From NCBI GenBank assembly GCA_903944555.1, contig CAJASG010000103.1, positions 1 through 6,733 of the forward strand: DNA of 6,733 bases, given 5' to 3'. The DNA comes from an uncultured beta proteobacterium (lineage in GTDB: Bacteria > Pseudomonadota > Gammaproteobacteria > Burkholderiales > Burkholderiaceae_C). A program made the translations under genes and the position numbers. This document shows positions 1 through 5,846 of the stretch, one piece after another (positions within the stretch are counted from its first letter, which is position 1; each line of letters starts with the position of its first letter). The notes beneath the pieces are model-generated. The model searched no databases. It was not told where the DNA came from and saw nothing but the letters and a program-made list of their open reading frames with translations.

Positions 1-253
1 CCATGCCGATGCGCCGCTTTTCAGCAGGCACGCTGGACTGTGCGCTGCTGACGGTGTGCCCCGACAGCCGAATTTGGCCCGCACTGGCGCTTTCCAGTCC
101 GGCCACGGCGCGCAGCAATGTGGTCTTGCCGCAGCCAGAGGGCCCGATCAAAACACCAATATCACCCGCCCGCAGTCCAAAAGACACGTCTTGCACAGCC
201 GCTTGTGGGCGACCGGCGTAGTGCACTTGCAGATGGGAGACTTCCAAAAACAT
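1..253 (-). CDS. fbpC: Ferric-iron-type ABC transporter ATP-binding protein, N-terminal part (runs off left edge)
   Basis: This is the ATPase subunit that would power import of a periplasmic solute, most likely Fe(3+), through the divergent permease next door. Only the first 84 residues are in the window; family members are usually about 350 residues. A complete Walker A motif, GPSGCGKTT, is visible at residues 37-45. The run RRIGM at 80-84 is what normally comes just before the Q-loop of this family. The ATG at 253 is the only good start, because an in-frame TAA lies 21 nt upstream. No clear Shine-Dalgarno is present; the space where it would lie is taken by the palindrome at 259-280. The ABC ATPase call is firm. 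The iron substrate is inferred from the neighbouring permease. Polyamine or other Fbp/Pot-type ATPases share this N-terminus. Confidence 0.85.
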   Translation of the reverse strand, partial: MFLEVSHLQVHYAGRPQAAVQDVSFGLRAGDIGVLIGPSGCGKTTLLRAVAGLESASAGQIRLSGHTVSSAQSSVPAEKRRIGM

Positions 254-258
254 ACTTC

Positions 259-280
259 GAATTGTAGATGCTTACAATTC
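259..280. promoter_or_regulatory. Perfect palindrome in the divergent fbpC/fbpB promoter region (candidate operator)
   Basis: The arms GAATTGTA (259-266) and TACAATTC (273-280) are perfectly complementary and separated by 6 bp. Each arm contains a TACAAT hexamer reading outward, a good -10 box for its own direction, although no convincing -35 box sits at 17 bp from either. The site lies 6 nt upstream of the fbpC start and 57 nt upstream of the chosen fbpB start, so one bound protein could control both. For an iron importer Fur is the obvious candidate, but the arms match the classical Fur consensus only partly, so the regulator is not identified. Confidence 0.45.
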
Positions 281-336
281 TCATTTGGCCTAGTGGCCAG
301 CGCGCCCAACCCGTTCCCTTCAATCCGTCCTATTTC

Positions 337-1962
337 ATGCCCTCATCGCGGCTCATCCGCCTGGTTTTGTTGTTGATCGTCATGGCGTTGATGCTGCCGG
401 TGCTGGCGGTCATCGCCTCCTGGTTGCCCTTTGGCGACCCGGCGGGGCAAGCCCGTGCAATTTTGCGGGAGATGGCAAGCACCGTATTGCCCGAATACCT
501 TGGGACCACGGTGCAGTTGAGTCTCATGGTTGCGGTGGGGGTTGTGGCCGTGGGGCTCTCAACGGCCGTCGCTGTCACGCTGTTTGATTTTCCAGGGCGG
601 CGGGTGTTTGAATGGGCATTGTTACTGCCACTAGCCATGCCCGCCTACGTGGTTGCCTATGCCTACACCGACTTTTTGCAGTTCAGCGGGCCGCTGCAAA
701 CCGCCTTGCGCAGTCTGCTGCAGACCGAAGGGCGCATGTTTCCCGAGGTGCGCAGCATTGGCGGAGCTGCCTGGGTGTTCACCTTTTCTTTGTATCCCTA
801 TGTGTATCTGCTGGCGCGTACCGCTCTGGGTGAACGGGCCTCGCACTTGATGGAGGCTGCCCGTTTGATGGGCGCGCCGCTGCGGCGGCGCATGCGCGAG
901 GTGGCGCTCCCCCTGGCCCGCCCGGCAGTGGCCGCAGGCGTCGCCTTGGCGCTGATGGAAACCCTGGCCGACTTTGGTGTTTCCAGTTACTTTGGCATCC
1001 AGACCTTTACCGCAGGGATTTACAAGGCCTGGCTGTCGATGGACAACCGCATCGCTGCCGCCCAGTTGGCCACGGTGTTGCTGGCATTGGTGGCTCTTTT
1101 GTTGTGGCTGGAGCACCGGGCGCAAAAGCGCATCCGCTTTGCCGTGACCAAGGGCGCGCGCGCTGGCGTGCTGGACGCGCAGCCCGTGGTCTTGACCGGA
1201 CCACCTAGTGCTTACCTGTGGTTGCTGTGTGCCACGCCGATCTTGATGGGATTTGTGTTGCCTGTGCTGTTCATGTTCAGGCCGCTGCTTGAGCAATGGG
1301 GCGATCTGCCGTGGGAGCGCTTTGGGCAGTGGGCGATGAACAGCGTGCGTCTTGCCTCCATCACCTCGGTGTTGGCGGTGGCCGTGGCGCTGCTGCTGGC
1401 CTTTAGCGCGCGGCGCAGCCAACATTGGGCGCCCCGCGCCGCAGCCCAGTTGGCGGGCTTGGGCTACGCCATACCCGGAGCAGTGGTGGTGGTGGGCTTG
1501 TTGCTGCCGGTGGGCTGGCTGCAGGCTTGGGCGCCAGAGTTGCAGGTGGGCTACTTTGTGACGGCAACCGCTCTGGGCATCGTTTGGGCCTATCTGGTGC
1601 GGTTCTGCGCGGTGGCGCTGCAGTCCCTGCAAAGCGGCTATGCGCGCCTGCCCCAAAGTCTGGACGACTCTGCCCGCATGCTGGGGGCTGGTGATGCAGC
1701 CATGCTGGCGCGGGTGCACTGGCCCTTGCTGCGGCGCTCTACGGCTGCTGCTGCCCTGCTGGTCTTTGTGGATGTGATGAAGGAGCTGCCAGCAACCTTG
1801 GTGCTGCGTCCGTTCAACAGCGACACGCTGGCGGTTGTGGCTTACCAGTTGGCGCGTGATGAGCGTCTGGGCGAGGCCGCGTTGCCGTGTCTGGCACTGG
1901 TCCTGGTGGGGCTGATTCCGGTGATGCTGCTCAGCCGCACCTTGCGGGTTGCGTCCCGTTAG
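337..1962 (+). CDS. fbpB: Ferric-iron-type ABC transporter permease (fused two-domain, FbpB/SfuB family)
   Basis: Inner-membrane channel subunit of an Fe(3+)-type ABC importer, 541 residues, the usual size for this family of tandemly duplicated permeases. The N-terminus is a short basic stretch followed by a membrane helix at about 8-28, and many hydrophobic segments follow (about 12 expected). The run LPLAMPAYVVAYAYTDFLQ from residue 97 is typical of iron permeases. Two EAA loops that dock the ATPase are visible. One starts at E173 (EAARLMGAP, then LPLARP) and the other at D443 (DDSARMLGAG, then WPLLRRS), one per half, so both halves look intact. An in-frame ATG at 268 would add 23 non-membrane residues and would lie inside the palindrome, so the ATG at 337 is preferred; neither start has a clear Shine-Dalgarno. 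No periplasmic binding-protein gene is in the window. Substrate specificity is family-based inference. Confidence 0.9.
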   Translation: MPSSRLIRLVLLLIVMALMLPVLAVIASWLPFGDPAGQARAILREMASTVLPEYLGTTVQLSLMVAVGVVAVGLSTAVAVTLFDFPGRRVFEWALLLPLAMPAYVVAYAYTDFLQFSGPLQTALRSLLQTEGRMFPEVRSIGGAAWVFTFSLYPYVYLLARTALGERASHLMEAARLMGAPLRRRMREVALPLARPAVAAGVALALMETLADFGVSSYFGIQTFTAGIYKAWLSMDNRIAAAQLATVLLALVALLLWLEHRAQKRIRFAVTKGARAGVLDAQPVVLTGPPSAYLWLLCATPILMGFVLPVLFMFRPLLEQWGDLPWERFGQWAMNSVRLASITSVLAVAVALLLAFSARRSQHWAPRAAAQLAGLGYAIPGAVVVVGLLLPVGWLQAWAPELQVGYFVTATALGIVWAYLVRFCAVALQSLQSGYARLPQSLDDSARMLGAGDAAMLARVHWPLLRRSTAAAALLVFVDVMKELPATLVLRPFNSDTLAVVAYQLARDERLGEAALPCLALVLVGLIPVMLLSRTLRVASR

Positions 1963-2049
1963 CGAAGGGTTTGGCGTGTGCCGTCGCCAGTGCAGGCGGG
2001 CACTGAGGCCATGCCAAGGCTCACTGGGTCGTCATGCTATTCCCCGCTT

Positions 2050-2063
2050 TTGATGTGGCTCAA
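2050..2063. promoter_or_regulatory. Candidate FNR/Anr-type box upstream of hemerythrin
   Basis: TTGAT (2050-2054), four bases, then CTCAA (2059-2063) matches the FNR/Anr consensus TTGAT-N4-ATCAA at nine of ten conserved positions. It is centred about 93 bp before the hemerythrin start codon, in the 187-bp gap after fbpB. No strong sigma-70 -10 box is visible at the distance expected for class II activation (centre near -41.5), so the site may act from further upstream or be fortuitous. Confidence 0.4.
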
Positions 2064-2149
2064 CAATATGTCATTCGTTTGAATCAAGGGCTTACCCTAT
2101 GCTGCATTGCAGCGTACAGTTTTGCCAACGATTTAAAAAAGGAAAACCC

Positions 2150-2638
2150 ATGACTGAAGTAGCAGAAATCAAAAAAGCACCCTATGTCATCGAGTGGCGT
2201 GATGGATTCAAGATTGGTGTCGCCCAGGTGGATCAGGAACACCGGCATCTTTTCACCTTGGTGCGGGCGTTGAACCTGGCATCCGTGGACCAGACCGTGG
2301 AAGAGCTGCTGGACTATGTGGTCACACACTTTTCCAACGAGCAGGACATGATGGAAAAAAGCGGCTACCCCGCATTCGAACAACACCTCAAATTGCATGA
2401 AGAGTTTGCCGCGCAAGTAGCAGATTTTCTGGGGAACGGGGATGCGTGGACCGAGGACCGCGTGCAAGATTTGCGACGCTTTCTGAACAAGTGGCTGATC
2501 GGGCACATCATGACCCATGACCTGCGCTTTGGAAAGTGGCACTCAAGTCATGCGGGCCAAGCTGTTATCCGTTCACCGGATGTGCGTACCACGCCTGCTT
2601 CGGTTGGATTTTTCGCGCGCTTGTTCGGGAAAAAGTAG
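2150..2638 (+). CDS. Bacteriohemerythrin (single-domain, O2-binding di-iron protein)
   Basis: Cytoplasmic four-helix-bundle protein of 162 residues that binds O2 reversibly at a non-haem di-iron centre. Such proteins are linked to oxygen storage, delivery or sensing. All seven expected ligands are present: H31 in VDQEHRHLF, H60 and E64 in THFSNEQ, H79 in FEQH, H83 in KLHEEF, H119 in LIGHI and D124 in THD. Spacing from H60 to D124 follows the family pattern. The segment between H31 and H60 is short compared with usual members. The typical early W..G motif is seen at W16/G19. The tail after about residue 131 lies outside the domain and ends in a hydrophobic/basic SVGFFARLFGKK, whose role is unknown. 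The ATG at 2150 is chosen because AAAAGGAAAA lies just upstream; the earlier in-frame ATG at 2099 lacks this and precedes the conserved fold. It appears monocistronic. A candidate FNR box upstream fits micro-oxic control. Confidence 0.93.
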   Translation: MTEVAEIKKAPYVIEWRDGFKIGVAQVDQEHRHLFTLVRALNLASVDQTVEELLDYVVTHFSNEQDMMEKSGYPAFEQHLKLHEEFAAQVADFLGNGDAWTEDRVQDLRRFLNKWLIGHIMTHDLRFGKWHSSHAGQAVIRSPDVRTTPASVGFFARLFGKK

Positions 2639-2777
2639 TAAAAAGTGCCACCAGACCACGAGGAATAAGCGCGACATGCTACTTATTTGATAGCAACTTC
2701 GGGGTAAAGGCCGCTCTGGCACAGGGGGCGCCGGCAATTCGGCCCGCCCGGTAGATGGTCCGCTGACAGGCACCACG

Positions 2778-2823
2778 ATTCATGTTGAAAACTCCATGAA
2801 TGCTAGGAATTTTTTAAAATTTT
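2778..2823 (+). terminator. Weak candidate terminator downstream of hemerythrin
   Basis: ATTCATG (2778-2784) and CATGAAT (2795-2801) form a perfect 7-bp stem with a 10-nt loop, followed after eight bases by TTTTTT and a further A/T-rich run. The stem is AT-rich and the T-tract is not adjacent, so it is a poor intrinsic terminator. It is the best one seen between hemerythrin and the convergent envZ, and would work only for plus-strand transcription. Confidence 0.3.
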
Positions 2824-2878
2824 CTTTGCGCACACCATCAAAAATACCAGTAGCAAGATTTGTGTCCCCCTTTGTTGC

Positions 2879-2913
2879 TGTTTTGATACGGTGCGATTCC
2901 ACTTGATACCTAA
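2879..2913 (+). promoter_or_regulatory. GATAC direct-repeat motif, copy 1 (downstream of envZ)
   Basis: GATACGG at 2885-2891 is followed exactly 20 bp later by GATAC at 2905-2909 (as TTGATAC twice). It matches the motif before ompR at 20 of 35 aligned positions, with matches concentrated in TGT, GATACGG, GATAC and a trailing AA. A two-helical-turn direct repeat is compatible with binding by a dimer of an OmpR-family regulator, but the site lies between convergent genes, where no promoter is otherwise known. Function is inferred only. Confidence 0.3.
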
Positions 2914-2948
2914 CCCTCGCGCTCAGTGCGCAACGACTCTGAATTGAC

Positions 2949-4256
2949 TCAGGCTATCAAGGGCATCTCAAGCCACGCCTGCAAGCCGCCATCTGGACGT
3001 GCCTGCAGCGTGACCTCCCAGCCGTTGGTTCGTGCCAGCTCCCGCACAATCGCCAGCCCTAGACCCGAGCCGCCGGTGATGGGGCTACGCGAGGCGTCAA
3101 GCCGGTGAAAGGCCTGAAACATGGATTCGATCTGCTCGGCGGCGATGCCGGGGCCTCGGTCCAACACGCCTATGCGGCAGTGTGTGTGGCCTAACTCGCA
3201 AACCAGTTCCACTGGGGCTGCCGGGGCATAACGCAGCGCATTTTGCAGTAGGTTGCCCAGCGCCCGGTGCAGCGCAAAGCGGGGAATCGCCAGCCGGCCC
3301 GGCGGACAACTCACGCTAATCTGGCACACCGGGGTTGAGAAATCTTCTGCGACTTCAGTTAAAAATTCGACCAGATCGGTGCTGACGGCTGGCTCGTGCT
3401 CCAGCCCACGCGCTAGGTCCAGCACATTGCCGATCAGGCGGTTCATCTGCTCAATGTCGCGCTCCATGCGCTCGATCAACGTCGCGTCGGGTTTCATTTT
3501 CAACAGTTCAAGCGCCAGTCGCATGCGTGCAAGTGGGGTGCGCAAGTCATGCGATACACCGGCCAGCAAGGTGGTGCGGGAACTTAATAAATCTTGCACC
3601 TGTTGCGCCATGGCGTTAAAGCGGCGACTCAGGGCGACCATTTCACGCGGCCCGGTTTCGGGTAACAACGACGGGCTTTCGCCCTGACCAATAAGTGCAC
3701 TGGCCTGCTCCAGTCGGGCCAGTGGTGCTGTGATGCGCCGCGCCAACCAGACGGCAAACCCCCCCGCCAAAAGCAGTCCGCCCGATACGGTGATGAGCAA
3801 AGCCAGACCGAGCTGACTGCCGATGCGTGCCTTGGGCAAACCCACCCACAAGTGTCCCTGGCCTGCGGGCAGATGCGCCCAAAACCAGTCCTCGCTGCCT
3901 ACCTTTTCAGCAGCCAGGTGTTGCATGGTGCCAATTCGTTGAGCCAAGGCATCTTCGAGTAAATAGATAAAAGGGGAATGCCAATCATCGTGCGCGGGTT
4001 GCCGCACCTCGTTGCGCAGAGCCAGCGTGTGGCTGGACACCAATTCGACCTCAAAAGCGTCGCGTGTTTGCGGTGGCAATTCGGCCCAGGTTTGGGCAGA
4101 CAGCACCATCAGTCCCGCCAAGTCGCTGGCCGATCGGCGCGCCAACGGCAACATCACCAGGGTGATGAAAAGCGTCAGCGTCAGCAACTCAATCAGGATG
4201 AATGCGGTAGCCAACAGCCAAGTGTTCTGTCGCGCCAGGCTTTGTGGCGCACTCAT
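2949..4256 (-). CDS. envZ: Sensor histidine kinase, EnvZ type
   Basis: Inner-membrane histidine kinase of 435 residues that autophosphorylates and passes phosphate to the OmpR-type regulator encoded just before it. Order of parts: cytoplasmic N-terminus; membrane helix about 13-37; periplasmic domain about 38-148; second helix about 149-170; HAMP linker about 171-225; HisKA with H-box AGVSHDLRTPLAR (phospho-acceptor H236); then an HATPase domain with N-box NLLQNALRYA (N339), G1 box DRGPGI (366-371), F-box MFQAF (379-383) and G2 box GGSGLGL (395-401). No catalytic motif is missing. The H-box is nearly the same as in enterobacterial EnvZ. Its ATG overlaps the ompR stop in an ATGA arrangement (4253-4256), so translation is probably coupled; no separate Shine-Dalgarno is evident. 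The ligand or stimulus (osmolarity, pH, envelope state) cannot be read from the sequence. Confidence 0.93.
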   Translation of the reverse strand: MSAPQSLARQNTWLLATAFILIELLTLTLFITLVMLPLARRSASDLAGLMVLSAQTWAELPPQTRDAFEVELVSSHTLALRNEVRQPAHDDWHSPFIYLLEDALAQRIGTMQHLAAEKVGSEDWFWAHLPAGQGHLWVGLPKARIGSQLGLALLITVSGGLLLAGGFAVWLARRITAPLARLEQASALIGQGESPSLLPETGPREMVALSRRFNAMAQQVQDLLSSRTTLLAGVSHDLRTPLARMRLALELLKMKPDATLIERMERDIEQMNRLIGNVLDLARGLEHEPAVSTDLVEFLTEVAEDFSTPVCQISVSCPPGRLAIPRFALHRALGNLLQNALRYAPAAPVELVCELGHTHCRIGVLDRGPGIAAEQIESMFQAFHRLDASRSPITGGSGLGLAIVRELARTNGWEVTLQARPDGGLQAWLEMPLIA

Positions 4257-4975
4257 GTGGTGGTGCCGCGCGGGTTGAATAAATAGCCCTCGCCACGCAC
4301 GGTGCGGATGTATGCCGGCGCTGCGGCATCGACCTCAATCTTGCGGCGCAAGCGGGTGACCCGGTTGTCGATGCTGCGGTCGAACGGGTCGCGGTCAAAG
4401 CCCTTGAGTAGGTCCACTAGCGTGTCGCGCGACAGCACCCGGTTGGGACGAGCGAGAAAAGCAGCCAGCAAGTCAAACTCGGCACTGGTGAGTTGAACCT
4501 CTTGCCCGTCTCGTCTCAAGCTGCGTCCTGCCAGGTCGAGAGCAAAAGGGCCGAAGTGCAATGGTTCGACCGTCAAACCGTTGGAGGTGCCCTGCGCGGA
4601 GTGACTGCGGCGCAGCAGAGCGCGCAGGCGGGCCAGTAACTCGCGCGGTCCGAAGGGTTTGGCCAGGTAGTCATCGGCGCCTACTTCCAGGCCAATGATC
4701 CGGTCCATCTCTTCGCCCCGCGCAGACAACATCAAAATAGGAATAGCGGATTGGGTACGCAGTGTGCGGGTGAGCGAGAGCCCGTCCTCGCCGGGCAACA
4801 TCAGGTCGAGCACGACGGCATCGGGCAGACCGTTTGCCAATGCCGCACGCATGGCGACTCCATCACCTACTGCTACAACCGAAAAACCATTGGCCCCAAG
4901 GTAGGTGCACAGCAGTTCGCGCAGATCGGGGTCGTCATCGACGACAAGAATACTGGGGGGTGTTGAGGTAATCAT
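4253..4975 (-). CDS. ompR: Response regulator, OmpR type
   Basis: DNA-binding response regulator of 240 residues, phosphorylated by the co-encoded kinase. The receiver domain (about 8-120) has the acidic pocket D13/D14, phospho-acceptor D57 in VLDLMLPGEDG, switch residue S84 and K106 in AKPFGPRELLARLRALLRR. The winged-helix DNA-binding domain (about 138-235) contains LTSAEFDLL, the recognition-helix region RSIDNRVTRLRRKIE and the C-terminal hairpin VRGEGYLF. The runs LDLMLPGEDGLS and GADDY..KPF.PRELLAR are very close to E. coli OmpR, so this is an OmpR orthologue or near paralogue rather than a generic PhoB-like regulator. The ATG at 4975 has a modest AGG six bases upstream. It is the first gene of a two-gene operon with envZ and is divergent from two small secreted-protein genes, which are plausible regulon members. 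E. coli OmpR controls porins; no porin is present here. Confidence 0.92.
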   Translation of the reverse strand: MITSTPPSILVVDDDPDLRELLCTYLGANGFSVVAVGDGVAMRAALANGLPDAVVLDLMLPGEDGLSLTRTLRTQSAIPILMLSARGEEMDRIIGLEVGADDYLAKPFGPRELLARLRALLRRSHSAQGTSNGLTVEPLHFGPFALDLAGRSLRRDGQEVQLTSAEFDLLAAFLARPNRVLSRDTLVDLLKGFDRDPFDRSIDNRVTRLRRKIEVDAAAPAYIRTVRGEGYLFNPRGTTT

Positions 4976-5029
4976 GGTGTACCTAGGTCAGTTTACGGCA
5001 ATGTCGCTCTCATAGGGGCCCCTTGCACA

Positions 5030-5064
5030 TGTGGCGATACGGGCTGCGACAAACCGATACACAA
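5030..5064 (+). promoter_or_regulatory. GATAC direct-repeat motif, copy 2 (ompR / small-protein divergent promoter region)
   Basis: GATACGG at 5036-5042 is followed exactly 20 bp later by GATAC at 5056-5060, both preceded by C. It lies in the 156-bp divergent spacer, 55-89 bp upstream of ompR and about 70-100 bp upstream of the small secreted-protein gene, a suitable place for control of both. Its layout repeats that of the motif at 2879-2913. It is proposed as an OmpR-family binding site; no known consensus is matched. Two 8-bp palindromes, GGGGCCCC (5015-5022) and GGCGCGCC (5068-5075), flank it. Confidence 0.35.
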
Positions 5065-5131
5065 GGCGGCGCGCCTGACATGGCACAGTGACACTCGCCG
5101 CGCATCATTCAAACACCCGAAAACAAAAACC

Positions 5132-5452
5132 ATGAAAACCCGAACCGCACTCTTCCAACTTTTGTTATTGACGATGGCTGCCTCTGCTTCAGGTCAGTCT
5201 TTGCCAATAGCGCCAGAAGCCCAGTCGGTGCGACCGTTGAATCTGACACTGCCAGCCACCTTGACCGGTGACCCAGAGTCTGTGACAACGCGACGCCTAC
5301 CGTCTGTCGCAGGTGGCAGCAAGTTGGACGAAGAGTCGGGCGCTGGGCGTATGCCCTACGGCGCTGGCTTTGAGAATCGCCAGCAAGGATCGGCTTCAAG
5401 TGGTGGTGGACGGGGCGCTGGCGGACAAGGCGGCAAGGGCCGGGGACGCTAG
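5132..5452 (+). CDS. Small secreted glycine-rich protein, unknown function
   Basis: I do not recognise the 106-residue product. It starts with a good Sec signal peptide (MKTRTALFQLLLLTMAASAS, likely cleaved near residues 19-21), giving a mature protein of about 85 residues, probably periplasmic or exported. The middle part (22-75) is polar and Pro/Thr-rich (LNLTLPATLTGDPES). The C-terminus from about 90 is a Gly/Arg/Lys-rich tail (GGGRGAGGQGGKGRGR), probably disordered and positively charged. No cysteine is present in the mature part and no catalytic motif is seen. The ATG at 5132 is the only start that gives the signal peptide; it has an A-rich leader but no clear Shine-Dalgarno. It is divergent from ompR, and the next small secreted-protein gene begins 30 bp after its stop. 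That is probably an operon ending at the terminator at 5788-5820. OmpR control is inference from position. Confidence 0.65.
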   Translation: MKTRTALFQLLLLTMAASASGQSLPIAPEAQSVRPLNLTLPATLTGDPESVTTRRLPSVAGGSKLDEESGAGRMPYGAGFENRQQGSASSGGGRGAGGQGGKGRGR

Positions 5453-5482
5453 TTTTTGTCTCAACTACGAAGGATAAATACC

Positions 5483-5767
5483 ATGAAAACCTCTAAAACA
5501 CTCGCTGCATTGCTTATTTGTGCCTCCGTGGCGACTGTGGCGCTGGCCAAGGGCCCAGGTCCGGGCGGCGGAGCAGGTGCAGGAGCTGGAGCAGGTGCAG
5601 GTGCAGGTGCAGGTGCAGGTACTGGTGTCGGAACGCAAACACGCGACCAGGTTCGTGACCCCGCCAGCAACCTGACAGGTGTGCCGCTCAAGAAGCGTGA
5701 TCGTGTACACACGCCAGTGGTCGCCCCTGCTGTGACCACCGTGCCGACGGTTGTTCCGGCCAACTGA
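5483..5767 (+). CDS. Small secreted Ala-Gly-repeat protein, unknown function
   Basis: The 94-residue product is not recognised. The start at 5483 is supported by GAAGGA (5469-5474) eight bases upstream; a frame opening at 5456 (TTG) would spoil the signal peptide. Residues 1-22 form a Sec signal peptide ending in VALA, with K23 as the likely first mature residue. Residues 24-30 are Gly/Pro-rich (GPGPGGG) and 31-46 are eight Ala-Gly pairs coded by a hexanucleotide repeat. Residues 51-94 are a charged then Pro/Val-rich tail (QVRDPASNLTGVPLKKRDRV, later APAVTTVPTVVPAN). Like its upstream neighbour it begins MKT, has a signal peptide and a Gly-rich low-complexity part, and contains an NLT..P-type stretch, so the two may be distantly related or co-functional. 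A structural or envelope role is possible but unproven. It sits directly before a strong terminator. Confidence 0.7.
   Translation: MKTSKTLAALLICASVATVALAKGPGPGGGAGAGAGAGAGAGAGAGTGVGTQTRDQVRDPASNLTGVPLKKRDRVHTPVVAPAVTTVPTVVPAN
5573..5620 (+). repeat. Hexanucleotide tandem repeat, 8 units of GCAGGT type (coding)
   Basis: Eight in-frame 6-bp units encode (Ala-Gly)8. Units 1 and 4-8 are exact GCAGGT, with 4-8 contiguous at 5591-5620. Units 2 and 3 are the variants GCAGGA and GCTGGA. Because the unit is 6 bp, copy-number change by slippage would lengthen or shorten the protein without a frameshift. Confidence 0.9.
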
Positions 5768-5787
5768 AATCAGCCGGTTTGACCATC

Positions 5788-5820
5788 AGCGCAGGGCTTA
5801 AACGCCCTGCGCTTTTTTTT
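5788..5820 (+). terminator. Rho-independent terminator of the small secreted-protein operon
   Basis: AGCGCAGGGC (5788-5797) and GCCCTGCGCT (5804-5813) form a perfect 10-bp GC-rich stem with a 6-nt loop, followed directly by a T-run to 5820. It begins 21 nt after the stop codon of the gene at 5483-5767. It shows no sign of being bidirectional, as no A-run precedes the stem. Confidence 0.95.
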
Positions 5821-5846
5821 GGGAAATTTTCGAGAGTCAGTCGTGT

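Larger units (their letters stand above)
2639..2948. other. Convergent intergenic region with decayed repeat, hairpin and direct repeat
   Basis: 310 bp lie between the 3' ends of hemerythrin and envZ. At 2677-2695, TGCTA and TAGCA flank a 9-nt loop. Read on the minus strand, 2640-2700 (GCTATCAAA, then AGTAGC, then CGCGCTTATTCC) resembles a dispersed palindromic repeat I recall from Comamonadaceae genomes, here in decayed form. A hairpin at 2778-2801 and an AT-rich run at 2808-2823 follow. The direct repeat TTGATAC occurs at 2883 and 2903. The GC-rich stretch 2700-2775 shows only short stems and no riboswitch or known RNA that I can name. A 34-codon minus-strand frame at 2679-2783 has a GGAG eight bases before its ATG, but I do not call it a gene. 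Confidence 0.4.

Noticed and set aside
268..336. Upstream ATG extension of fbpB
   Set aside because: It adds 23 non-conserved residues before the first membrane helix, and the ATG lies within the palindrome.
631..1719. Long minus-strand open frame (362 codons) opposite fbpB
   Set aside because: It is a GC-rich shadow of a clearly conserved permease, with a His/Gln/Arg-rich composition and no domain.
1988..2005. Hairpin CAGTGC/GCACTG after fbpB as a terminator
   Set aside because: The 6-bp stem has no following T-run on either strand, so I do not call a terminator for fbpB.
2099..2149. Upstream ATG extension of hemerythrin
   Set aside because: The internal ATG at 2150 has a good purine-rich ribosome binding site, and the extension precedes the conserved fold.
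5461..5763. Minus-strand Pro-Ala repeat frame opposite the Ala-Gly protein gene
   Set aside because: It is the mirror of the GCAGGT repeat. The plus strand has the Shine-Dalgarno, signal peptide and terminator.
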